From: DATDYQ01 sp035288965
GTDB taxonomy: Archaea > Nanobdellota > Nanobdellia > SCGC-AAA011-G17 > JAGVZF01
Length of the DNA stretch: 64,000 nucleotides
NCBI GenBank assembly: GCA_035288965.1
Contig: DATDYQ010000104.1
Location: 1-64,000 of the forward strand
Direction: 5' to 3'
Shown here in pieces: positions 54,126 through 61,277 of the stretch. The notes under the pieces are model-generated. The model made no database searches. It saw only the letters and a program-made list of their open reading frames with translations, and had not been told where the DNA came from. The position numbers and the translations under genes were made by a program. The first letter of the stretch is position 1; the number at the start of each line of letters is the position of its first letter.

Positions 54126-54564
54126 TCATATCTATAAATTTTTTTCTATATATCTTAATATCTTCGTTATTTATTTTTGAAATAAAATTAATTAATTTAC
54201 TATTAAAAATTTCAGCTTTTCTTATGGTATCTTTTACATCTTCTTTAGTTACCACAAAATCAACATAATATTGTTTGTCTATTCTTTCTTTTTTAGCATC
54301 AAAAATTATAGAAGCAGAATGATTTTCAGATTTAATCCCAATTTTAAATAATAACGCAGTTAATAGATGATACATGCTATAATAGGCAAGTCCGACAGAT
54401 TCTTCAAATTTATCATTATTCAGAAGAATTTTTGCAGAGATAAGATTGCTTTCAGATTTTATAATATAAGATTGTTTTAATTCTTCACTTGATTCAACTA
54501 ATTCTAATTTTCCTTGCTTACGAAGTTTCTTCAAAAAATTTATTTTTTTCATAATATGCTTCAA
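54118..54564 (-). CDS. HEPN-domain protein of a HEPN-MNT pair
   Basis: 148 aa helical protein. AYYSMYHLLTALLFKIGI and the GIKSENHSASIIF segment match the HEPN fold. I do not see a clear RxxxxxH RNase motif, so ribonuclease activity is uncertain. It overlaps the MNT gene upstream by 47 nt and follows it, the usual toxin-antitoxin order. A second ATG (54552) would shorten it by 4 residues. It is isolated among glycan genes, as mobile TA modules often are. Confidence 0.75.
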   Translation of the reverse strand: MKHIMKKINFLKKLRKQGKLELVESSEELKQSYIIKSESNLISAKILLNNDKFEESVGLAYYSMYHLLTALLFKIGIKSENHSASIIFDAKKERIDKQYYVDFVVTKEDVKDTIRKAEIFNSKLINFISKINNEDIKIYRKKFIDMIK

Positions 54565-55075
54565 TGCCTTTTATTACTACATGATTTTTTTCTATTTCTT
54601 TTATTAACAAATTAGATTTATCATATTTTCCTATTTTCACACTTAATTTTGAATCTATTGAATTAATATCTTCCCTTATTTTTTTGCTATCTGTTTCAAT
54701 ATAAACATCAATATCGCTATTTACTTTAGCAATTTCCTTTGCATATGAACCAAATAAGATAGCAAGTTTTATATCTTTATTGGTTTGAATTTTTTCTATT
54801 ATTCTCCTTAAGCTTGGATATTTTTTTAATAATTTATTTAACTTATAATTTTCAGCAGAAAAAGCAAAACTTTTAGCTTCTATTGTTTTCTTTAAAAAAT
54901 ATTTATTGTTTTTTCCTTCTCTTTTGTAGTCTACAATATTTTCTTTATATAATTCTTTTATCTTTCTTACTATTATCATATGATTAGTATTTAATCTTCT
55001 AGCAAGCTCCCTTATATGATATTCTGCATTAAGTAATTCATTTACGATTTCTAATTTGTAACTCTTTTGTTCCAT
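54518..55075 (-). CDS. Winged-HTH plus MNT nucleotidyltransferase (antitoxin-type)
   Basis: 185 aa. Residues 1-65 form a helix-turn-helix (HIRELARRLNTNHMIIVRKI). Residues 80-170 are a minimal nucleotidyltransferase with the hallmark ILFGSYAKEIAKVNSDIDVY (GS...DxD). MNT partners adenylylate or bind HEPN toxins. The added HTH suggests autoregulation or a sensor role. It is transcribed before the HEPN gene with a long overlap. A CTTTAAATA-like box lies about 25 nt upstream of its ATG. Confidence 0.8.
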   Translation of the reverse strand: MEQKSYKLEIVNELLNAEYHIRELARRLNTNHMIIVRKIKELYKENIVDYKREGKNNKYFLKKTIEAKSFAFSAENYKLNKLLKKYPSLRRIIEKIQTNKDIKLAILFGSYAKEIAKVNSDIDVYIETDSKKIREDINSIDSKLSVKIGKYDKSNLLIKEIEKNHVVIKGIEAYYEKNKFFEETS

Positions 55076-55140
55076 ATGTAATATTTATGTTACAATAGTA
55101 TTTAAAGCTTTCGATTAACTATTTTGTTGAGAAGGTTAAT

Positions 55141-56100
55141 TTATTTTTGTAACTTCGCATTAGCTTGCATATCAAACAACATTGCAAACAAGAAAAATTG
55201 CAATCCCGTTATTATAAACAAAGCAGATAATATTGTCTCATTTGTTGGTGCAGTTGATATAATTGCAAAATATAATGCCCTTATTCCTAAAATAATTCCT
55301 ATTGGGATAAATAGTATTCCGAAGAAATAAAAAAATACCAAGGGATGGAATTCTTGAAATAAATATTTATTTTTTAAACGCCAAAAAAATCTTTTAATCA
55401 ATAAAGGGGCCATCCTCCTTATATATTTTCCAATTTTGATCTGTGATTGTCTTTCTCCAGGCAAATAAATTGCTCTTCTAGGAACATCTTTTACTCTTAA
55501 ATTATATCTATTAAAAACAACTAAAAAATCAGAAACATATCCATAGCCCCCCCAAACTTCTTTCCAGTCTATTAAATCAATTGCTTTTTTTGATATAGCA
55601 GTATATCCATCTTGGGTATCAAATATTCCCCAATAACCAGAAGCAAATTTTGTCATGAAAGATAACATGGAATTTCCGAAAAATCTTTTTCCAGGCATTA
55701 CATTAAAAGCACTGGCATTAACTCCAAGAAATCTATTCCCTTTAACATAATCTGCTTCATCTTTAACAAAAGGTTCAAGAAAATTAGGTAAATCAGCTAA
55801 ATCCATTTGATTATCTCCACCTATAACAACGACTGCATCATATCCATATCTTGAAGCTTTTTGATATCCTGCTATAATTCCATGTCCCGGACCTCTAGGA
55901 TTTTTTTTATCATGAAACTTTACTAACTCCACCCTCTTATCTTTCCAGTTTTTTACAATTTCGGCTGTTTTATCTGTAGAAGCATCATCCATAACATAAA
56001 CTTTATCTATTGTTTTAGGAACATTTTCTAAAGTTGGAACTATTAATCTTTCTTCATTATGTGCTGGAATTACTAATGCTACTTTTAGTTTTTTGTACAT
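55141..56100 (-). CDS. Membrane-anchored glycosyltransferase family 2
   Basis: 319 aa. The GT-A domain has VIPAHNEERLI, VYVMDDASTDKTAEIV, GPGHGIIAGYQKA and VVIGGDNQMDLADLP; GIFDTQDGYTAISKKA follows. Two C-terminal helices (about 255-275 and 290-310) anchor it, like GtrB/Dpm-type enzymes with TM tails. It probably makes a polyprenyl-phosphate sugar for one of the GT-C enzymes nearby. TTTATAAATT at 56121-56130 lies 20 nt before the ATG. Confidence 0.8.
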   Translation of the reverse strand: MYKKLKVALVIPAHNEERLIVPTLENVPKTIDKVYVMDDASTDKTAEIVKNWKDKRVELVKFHDKKNPRGPGHGIIAGYQKASRYGYDAVVVIGGDNQMDLADLPNFLEPFVKDEADYVKGNRFLGVNASAFNVMPGKRFFGNSMLSFMTKFASGYWGIFDTQDGYTAISKKAIDLIDWKEVWGGYGYVSDFLVVFNRYNLRVKDVPRRAIYLPGERQSQIKIGKYIRRMAPLLIKRFFWRLKNKYLFQEFHPLVFFYFFGILFIPIGIILGIRALYFAIISTAPTNETILSALFIITGLQFFLFAMLFDMQANAKLQK

Positions 56101-56120
56101 TAATAATAAAATATGAGAAA

Positions 56121-56130
56121 AATTTATAAA
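56121..56130 (-). promoter_or_regulatory. TATA box for the GT2 gene at 56100
   Basis: Minus-strand TTTATAAATT ends 20 nt before the ATG; leaderless spacing. Confidence 0.5.
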
Positions 56131-56162
56131 TGTAACTAATTAAACTATTAATTAAAAATAAA

Positions 56163-56615
56163 TTAGATTTTATGTTCTTTAAAAGTTCCATGCGGAGCTT
56201 CACGAATAAAATTCAAGATTGCTGTTTGTAAAGAGCTTCCATTTATTATTTTTAAATTATTATAAAGATTTGTTCTAAGTTCCCTACCAATTTCCCTTAA
56301 AAATCCAGGTCTAATATCTTCATAACCTGGCCAATAAACAAAAAATCCATTTCCATCTAATTTTAACGTAGCATATGGATCAAGAGAATGAAAAGGTATG
56401 CCAATCATTCTGTCACCTTGTGAGTATTTACTTTCGCATGCCAATCTAGCTAAAGCTAAAATCTCTTTGTCATTATTAACTAATTCTACTAATCCTGTAA
56501 CTTCTTCAATACCATGAAGCCCTTTTTCTCTATGTAAATCAACTCTTTCATATCTATCATAAACATTTTTTAACATAGGTAAAACTTCTCTTTCAGTTGT
56601 AACTTCAGTTGTCAT
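56163..56615 (-). CDS. Hypothetical cytosolic protein (150 aa)
   Basis: 150 aa with no membrane segment or signal. It begins MTTEVTTEREVLPMLKNVYD, contains an EEVTGLVELVNNDKEILALA helix and a mixed region with GIPFHSLDPYATLKLDG and VYWPGYEDIRPGF. No family recognised. A strong Shine-Dalgarno (GGAGGT at 56621-56626, 5 nt before the ATG) supports expression. It lies between the deacetylase-like gene and the GT2 on the same strand. Confidence 0.6.
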   Translation of the reverse strand: MTTEVTTEREVLPMLKNVYDRYERVDLHREKGLHGIEEVTGLVELVNNDKEILALARLACESKYSQGDRMIGIPFHSLDPYATLKLDGNGFFVYWPGYEDIRPGFLREIGRELRTNLYNNLKIINGSSLQTAILNFIREAPHGTFKEHKI

Positions 56616-56620
56616 TTTAT

Positions 56621-56626
56621 ACCTCC
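56621..56626 (-). promoter_or_regulatory. Shine-Dalgarno GGAGGT for the 150-aa gene
   Basis: Perfect match to the anti-SD core, 5 nt before the ATG at 56615. Confidence 0.65.
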
Positions 56627-56703
56627 AAAATATATAATAAATAATATAATAAAAAAGCTTAAAAAGCTATCTAAATAAAAAAATAAAAGTTAAATCAAAT
56701 AAA

Positions 56704-57603
56704 TTATTGTTTTTTTGCTAACTTTTCATATGCAACAGTATAGCTAGAAACATTTACTCCATGTTTAGCAAAATGGTCTAACAATTTTTTATGGAAATCT
56801 AAGTTTGGGTCATAAACATCTATAGCTTGTGGATGTAAACAAAGTCCCAAGAAAACTTCTTTTCCAGTATCTTCTGCTAGTTCTTTTCCTTGAATCATTA
56901 AACTATTAAAATATTCAAATATTCCTGCCGCAGTCGTAGGATAACCAGCTGTTCCAATAGTTTTTGATTTACCTGTGAATGCTGTATCTTGCCACCCGTG
57001 ACTCGGAATTTCTAGTAAATTTCCTAGTTCTGTAGAATAAAATCTTGGTTGTCTTGGTTTTCCATCTTCAACCAATGGCGGTTCAATTCCCCAATCTTTA
57101 CTTCTTAAATCAGAACTAATATATTTTACTCCTGCATTTAATAAAGCATTAACAACTTCTTCATTATCTAAACCACCTGCATAACCCAATGGAGCTCTTA
57201 CACCGATAACAGCCCTACCAAATATTCTATAAATTAAACTGGAAGCTTTTCTTACATCTTGTTCTATTTGAGACGGTAGCATTGGATCTTTATCTGGACG
57301 AGTTGCAATTCTTCTAAATGGCACATGGGAATAAGAATGTTGTTGTATGTCTACCAATGGATCATCAGAAGAAAATATTGTTCTTAGTTCAGTATTCCCC
57401 ATAAAATGTTCTGAAGTGCTCTCTAAGAAACTTCCCAAAATAAAAAATGTTCTACCAAATCCTGAGTACTCTTCAAATAAAGAATTTAATTTATCTACAG
57501 TCCTTAAAGTTACTTCTCTCTCTCTAGCCCCTTCTTCTGTAGAAGCTTTATCTCCGTAAGGTGATTCTGTATCATATCCGAATAATAAATTTACATTTGT
57601 CAT
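56704..57603 (-). CDS. Polysaccharide deacetylase-like (NodB/CE4 fold) protein
   Basis: 299 aa. It resembles the NodB-homology fold of PuuE/CE4-like enzymes: FGYDTESPYGD stands at the TFDDG position, FILGSFLEST follows, and QQHSYSHVPFRR gives the HxxxH metal pair; GVRAPLGYAGG and EIPSHGWQD are further conserved parts. It lacks a signal peptide, so it would act in the cytosol, perhaps on a nucleotide- or lipid-linked acetamido sugar. An ATG 21 nt upstream is open, but AGGGG just before the ATG at 57603 favours the shorter form. The dehydrogenase stop lies 11 nt upstream. Confidence 0.75.
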   Translation of the reverse strand: MTNVNLLFGYDTESPYGDKASTEEGAREREVTLRTVDKLNSLFEEYSGFGRTFFILGSFLESTSEHFMGNTELRTIFSSDDPLVDIQQHSYSHVPFRRIATRPDKDPMLPSQIEQDVRKASSLIYRIFGRAVIGVRAPLGYAGGLDNEEVVNALLNAGVKYISSDLRSKDWGIEPPLVEDGKPRQPRFYSTELGNLLEIPSHGWQDTAFTGKSKTIGTAGYPTTAAGIFEYFNSLMIQGKELAEDTGKEVFLGLCLHPQAIDVYDPNLDFHKKLLDHFAKHGVNVSSYTVAYEKLAKKQ

Positions 57604-57613
57604 TTTTATTCCC

Positions 57614-58618
57614 CTATTGTCCATTCAAAACAATTTCTTTCCCACTAACAGCACTTTTATTAGCAGCTTCAATTATTCTCACACTTTCTTTTGCATCTTC
57701 TCCGATAACATCAGCTCTTCTTCTTTTCTTTAAAACATCAATAACATTATTTACAACCATTTCATGATTGCTTGGATTATGTGCTTCAGGAATTTCAGGA
57801 ACAATTTGCCCTTCAACATCAAACAATTCCATTTTATTCAGATAAGTTCCTCCAATCTTAATATGTCCCTTTGTTCCAAAAACAGATATTGATCCTTCAA
57901 GATTTTTATTGTAAATATTTGTTGTGTAATTCATAGTTCCCAGAATTCCTTTCTTAAATTTCATTATCATTGTTCCAGTATCTTCTGTTTCAATTTCATG
58001 ATTAAAATTTTCCATTTTTGCATAAACACTTTTCACAGGACCAAACAACCAATACATCAAATCAATAAAATGAGAAGCTAAAGTAAATAAAGCTCCGCCA
58101 TCTAATCCTTTAGTTCCACGCCAAGGTTCACTTGTATAATATTCAACATTTCTGTTCCATAAAACTTTAGCATCAACTAAATATATTTTTCCTAATTTTT
58201 TCTTATCTAATAATTCTTTTAATTTCATTACCGGAGGATTATATCTATTTTGCTTGACAACAAATAAATTAACTCCACTTCTTCTGCAACTTTCCATCAT
58301 CCTATCACAATCTTTTATTGAAAGTGCCATTGGTTTTTCACATAATACATGTTTAAAATTATTTGCTGCTTCCATAGTATGTTTAGCATGCAATCCTGAT
58401 GGAGTGCATATTGTTATAACATCAATATTTCCTTGTTTTAACATTTCATCATAATTAGAAAAAGCTTTACAATTAAACTTATCAGCCAAAGATCTTGCTC
58501 TCTCTTTATTTACATCACTAACTCCAATTAGTTCAGCTTCCGGATTATTAAAAAGAATGTTAGCGTGTTTTTCACCAACTTTCCCGCATCCAACAATTCC
58601 AAATGTCACCTTTTCCAT
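57614..58618 (-). CDS. Gfo/Idh/MocA-family oxidoreductase (WbpB-like)
   Basis: 334 aa NAD-dependent dehydrogenase. FGIVGCGKVGEKHANILF is the Rossmann motif, TPSGLHAKHTMEA and HVLCEKPMAL the conserved EKP, and KQNRYNPPVMKLKEL matches the WbpB/WlbA subgroup, which oxidises UDP-GlcNAcA at C3. With the aminotransferase and acetyltransferase at 52324-54125 it would form a UDP-2,3-diacetamido sugar pathway (inference). A GTG 12 nt upstream is open; GGTGAC before the ATG at 58618 looks like its Shine-Dalgarno. Confidence 0.82.
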   Translation of the reverse strand: MEKVTFGIVGCGKVGEKHANILFNNPEAELIGVSDVNKERARSLADKFNCKAFSNYDEMLKQGNIDVITICTPSGLHAKHTMEAANNFKHVLCEKPMALSIKDCDRMMESCRRSGVNLFVVKQNRYNPPVMKLKELLDKKKLGKIYLVDAKVLWNRNVEYYTSEPWRGTKGLDGGALFTLASHFIDLMYWLFGPVKSVYAKMENFNHEIETEDTGTMIMKFKKGILGTMNYTTNIYNKNLEGSISVFGTKGHIKIGGTYLNKMELFDVEGQIVPEIPEAHNPSNHEMVVNNVIDVLKKRRRADVIGEDAKESVRIIEAANKSAVSGKEIVLNGQ

Positions 58619-58780
58619 AATTGTCACCATTAATATTATTAAAATTAAAATGTTAGTAAAGTTTTAAAATACTTTCTAATATATAAATAATGCTCTAAAT
58701 AATAGAAAAGTTTAAATACCAGTTGGAATTATACTGCTCTAATACTATTAATCATAAAAAACAGAAAAAGGGGTAGATTA
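58619..58780. promoter_or_regulatory. Divergent region with a led promoter for the envelope protein
   Basis: TTTAAATA at 58711-58718 predicts a start near 58740 and a leader of about 40 nt with AGGGGTAG (58770-58776) 4 nt before the ATG. For the minus gene, ATTATTAAAATT about 25 nt upstream may be its TATA box. No ORF is seen in the gap. Confidence 0.45.
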
Positions 58781-60682
58781 ATGAATCAAAACAAAAAAAG
58801 AAGGATTTTTTTCTCACTAACAATATTTATTGTTTTTTTAGCAGCTTTATTCTTAGTACAAAAATTTAGTTTAGCAACAGTTACAATGGGAGCATTCCCA
58901 ACATACAGTAATATTTCAACAAATAATACTAATTACAGAGGTACTGGTGGGGTAATGTACAACTTATCAAAAAACGGTGAACAACCACTATTTAACATAA
59001 CTATAATGAATAATGGTCCTGATCCAGTATATCAAATTTATATTAGGGTTCCTACAGACTATCTTATCACTCCCGGTACAAACATTACTTTTTATAATAC
59101 CAACCTGGCTATAGCTGGTGCAAGACTAAATGATAGTAATGTATCCATATCAAGTAATGCAACCGATATTAATATTTCATTTGTTAAAAGTCTACCAAAT
59201 GCAATGAACTTAACTTCTGGAAGTAATCTTACATTTAACACAGTTATCAATGTAACTCAAATAACAGCAACAGAAAATGCATATATTTGGCAGGTAATTT
59301 TAATAGATAATGCATCTACCACTACTGATAGAACTATGAGAACTTTAATTGATGGATTAGCACCAAGAGTTTCAAATGTTAATGCAACTGATGGTACTTA
59401 TACAAAAAATTCAGGAGATTTGAATAATCGATCTCATCTTAAAGGACATGGTGGTTATGCTAATATTTCTATAACTGCCACAATAGCAGATATGAACTTA
59501 AATCCAATAAGAAACTCCAGTGTTAGACTTGTAATGGCAATCAATCATTCAGGAGCTGGGTCACTTCCAATAATAAGTAACGGAAATGGTTATCAAGGAA
59601 CATTCTTTAAAGTATATAATATGAGTACTGTTTCAACACACTCACCTTATATCTATAATGTTACTATACCAACTGGACTATTAAACGGAACAAATCACAC
59701 AAGCTTCTTTATAGTTGTGAATGACAGCTTAGGATATCAAACAAATGAAACAAATGGTGGAATTTACTATAATTTCACTATTGATGACGATAATCCAAAC
59801 ACCCCAACAGTAACGCCAACACCTTCATCAACAACTACAAATAATGCAGTTTCAGTTGCATGCAGTGGTGGTGGAGATCCAACATCTAATACAGTTACAT
59901 ATTCAATATCAGTAACTAAACCTAGTGGAGGAGTTTTAATATCAGCAATAAACCCATATCAATTCACAGATACTTCAGCAACAGGAACATATACAATTAC
60001 ATGTACAGCAGCAGACTCAACAGGACACTCAACAACCTCAAGCTCAGGTTCATTCACCGTTACTTATGATGGTGGTGGAGGCGGCGGTGGAGGGGGCGGA
60101 GGTTCTGGAGGAAGTTCAGGTTCAAGAGGAACAGTTCCATCACTAGCAGAATCAAGCACTGCTCAATTAACATTAAACACAGGTGAAGCTAAGATACTTG
60201 AACTAGGAAATAGTTTAGTACAAAGTGTAACATTAGCAGCAGGACAAAAAATAGCTACCTCAATTAAAGTAGAAGGTATACCTGCACCATCTGTAGCTGG
60301 TTACAAGATAATTCAGGCATTCAAACTAGAAACATCAATAACAAGGTCGATGTTAAGTAGCAACCCTACAATTACATTTACCTGTCCAGAAAATGGTAAA
60401 AAGATATCTCTCTTAAGAGAAGAAAGTACAGGAAAGTGGAATAGTTATCCTGCTACAAGACTTGGATCTGGTAAATGTCAAGCTACAGTTCCAGGATTCT
60501 CAAACTTTGCAGTAGCAGAAGAAGCAACACCAGTAACTCAACCTACTAAAGCTCCAACAACACAACCTGCACCTGTACAAAAAGCGCCAGCAGCAACAAC
60601 AGCAATAATTATAGTGATTATTATAATAGTCATTATAATCTTATTAATTGTAGCAATGACAAAGAAAAAAGGAAAGAAATAA
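58781..60682 (+). CDS. Secreted, sequon-rich surface protein with PGF-pre-PGF-like domain and C-terminal anchor
   Basis: 633 aa. An N-terminal signal (KKRRIFFSLTIFIVFLAALF) is followed by a beta-rich ectodomain with about two dozen N-X-S/T sequons in residues 40-335, then Thr/Pro linker, an Ig-like stretch (about 350-425), a poly-Gly/Ser hinge (about 430-445), a PGF-pre-PGF-like domain (TGEAKILELGNSLVQSVTLA onwards, ending VPGFSNFAVAEE) and one C-terminal membrane helix (about 605-625) with a Lys tail. Likely an S-layer or envelope glycoprotein and a target of AglB. Leader and strong Shine-Dalgarno suggest high expression. Confidence 0.75.
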   Translation: MNQNKKRRIFFSLTIFIVFLAALFLVQKFSLATVTMGAFPTYSNISTNNTNYRGTGGVMYNLSKNGEQPLFNITIMNNGPDPVYQIYIRVPTDYLITPGTNITFYNTNLAIAGARLNDSNVSISSNATDINISFVKSLPNAMNLTSGSNLTFNTVINVTQITATENAYIWQVILIDNASTTTDRTMRTLIDGLAPRVSNVNATDGTYTKNSGDLNNRSHLKGHGGYANISITATIADMNLNPIRNSSVRLVMAINHSGAGSLPIISNGNGYQGTFFKVYNMSTVSTHSPYIYNVTIPTGLLNGTNHTSFFIVVNDSLGYQTNETNGGIYYNFTIDDDNPNTPTVTPTPSSTTTNNAVSVACSGGGDPTSNTVTYSISVTKPSGGVLISAINPYQFTDTSATGTYTITCTAADSTGHSTTSSSGSFTVTYDGGGGGGGGGGGSGGSSGSRGTVPSLAESSTAQLTLNTGEAKILELGNSLVQSVTLAAGQKIATSIKVEGIPAPSVAGYKIIQAFKLETSITRSMLSSNPTITFTCPENGKKISLLREESTGKWNSYPATRLGSGKCQATVPGFSNFAVAEEATPVTQPTKAPTTQPAPVQKAPAATTAIIIVIIIIVIIILLIVAMTKKKGKK

Positions 60683-60685
60683 ATA

Positions 60686-60708
60686 CTTTTTCTTTATCTC
60701 TTTTTTTA
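60686..60708 (+). terminator. Oligo-T tract (possible archaeal terminator)
   Basis: ACTTTTTCTTTATCTCTTTTTTT in the 27-nt gap after the surface-protein gene. T-runs end transcription in archaea without a hairpin; partial readthrough to 60710 is likely. Confidence 0.4.
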
Positions 60709-60709
60709 T

Positions 60710-61258
60710 ATGAAAACAATAATCACAATATTAATCTTATTATTAATATCTATAAACATCGTTTCTGCAAATAAAGTTATCGAACTTAATGATATCTCTA
60801 ATGGAACATTAAATAATCTTTATGTTAAACAAAGTGATGCTATCTTATTTACTCTTTTTGATCATGAACATGCAATTGTAATAAAGAAAATACAATACAA
60901 AGGTGTAGATATAGCAATTTTTCCATATAGAAATAATACGGTTTACACAACATTAAAAGAAAATGCTCGAACTTATATAGATCTAAACAAGGATGAAGTA
61001 GATGATATATCTATTAGACTAATAAATTACAAAAATGGAACTGATGGTAATGCAATGATAAGATTTGCTGTTCTTAAGAATACAGAAAAAGAAAATACTG
61101 AAGATAACTCTTCATCAAGTGTTACTGGAAATGTTGTGAATAATGATATCAAAAAACCTAATAACAATCTTTTATTTATCTTTATACCAATGGTTATAAT
61201 ATTACTAGCATCATTAATATTCTTATTAAGAAAGAAAAATTTAAATACTAAGGAATAA
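60710..61258 (+). CDS. Secreted protein with C-terminal membrane anchor (182 aa)
   Basis: 182 aa. A signal peptide (MKTIITILILLLISINIVSA, cleavage after VSA) precedes a small beta-rich ectodomain of about 110 residues (DHEHAIVIKKIQYKGVDIAI). A Ser/Asn/Glu linker containing SVTGNVV leads to one membrane helix (about 153-173) and a short Lys-rich tail. The TGNVV-type motif recurs in DPANN secreted proteins (from memory). A few sequons are present. It sits between the two large envelope proteins on the same strand. Confidence 0.65.
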   Translation: MKTIITILILLLISINIVSANKVIELNDISNGTLNNLYVKQSDAILFTLFDHEHAIVIKKIQYKGVDIAIFPYRNNTVYTTLKENARTYIDLNKDEVDDISIRLINYKNGTDGNAMIRFAVLKNTEKENTEDNSSSSVTGNVVNNDIKKPNNNLLFIFIPMVIILLASLIFLLRKKNLNTKE

Positions 61259-61277
61259 TTCAATTCTTAGGTGAATG

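Noticed and set aside
60068..60115. Poly-Gly-coding GGTGGAGGCGG tract as a repeat array or CRISPR-like element
   Set aside because: It is a single in-frame Gly/Ser hinge of a surface protein, without spaced repeats.
60595..60680. PGF-CTERM archaeosortase signal
   Set aside because: No PGF triplet is present immediately before the C-terminal helix; the protein probably stays membrane-anchored.
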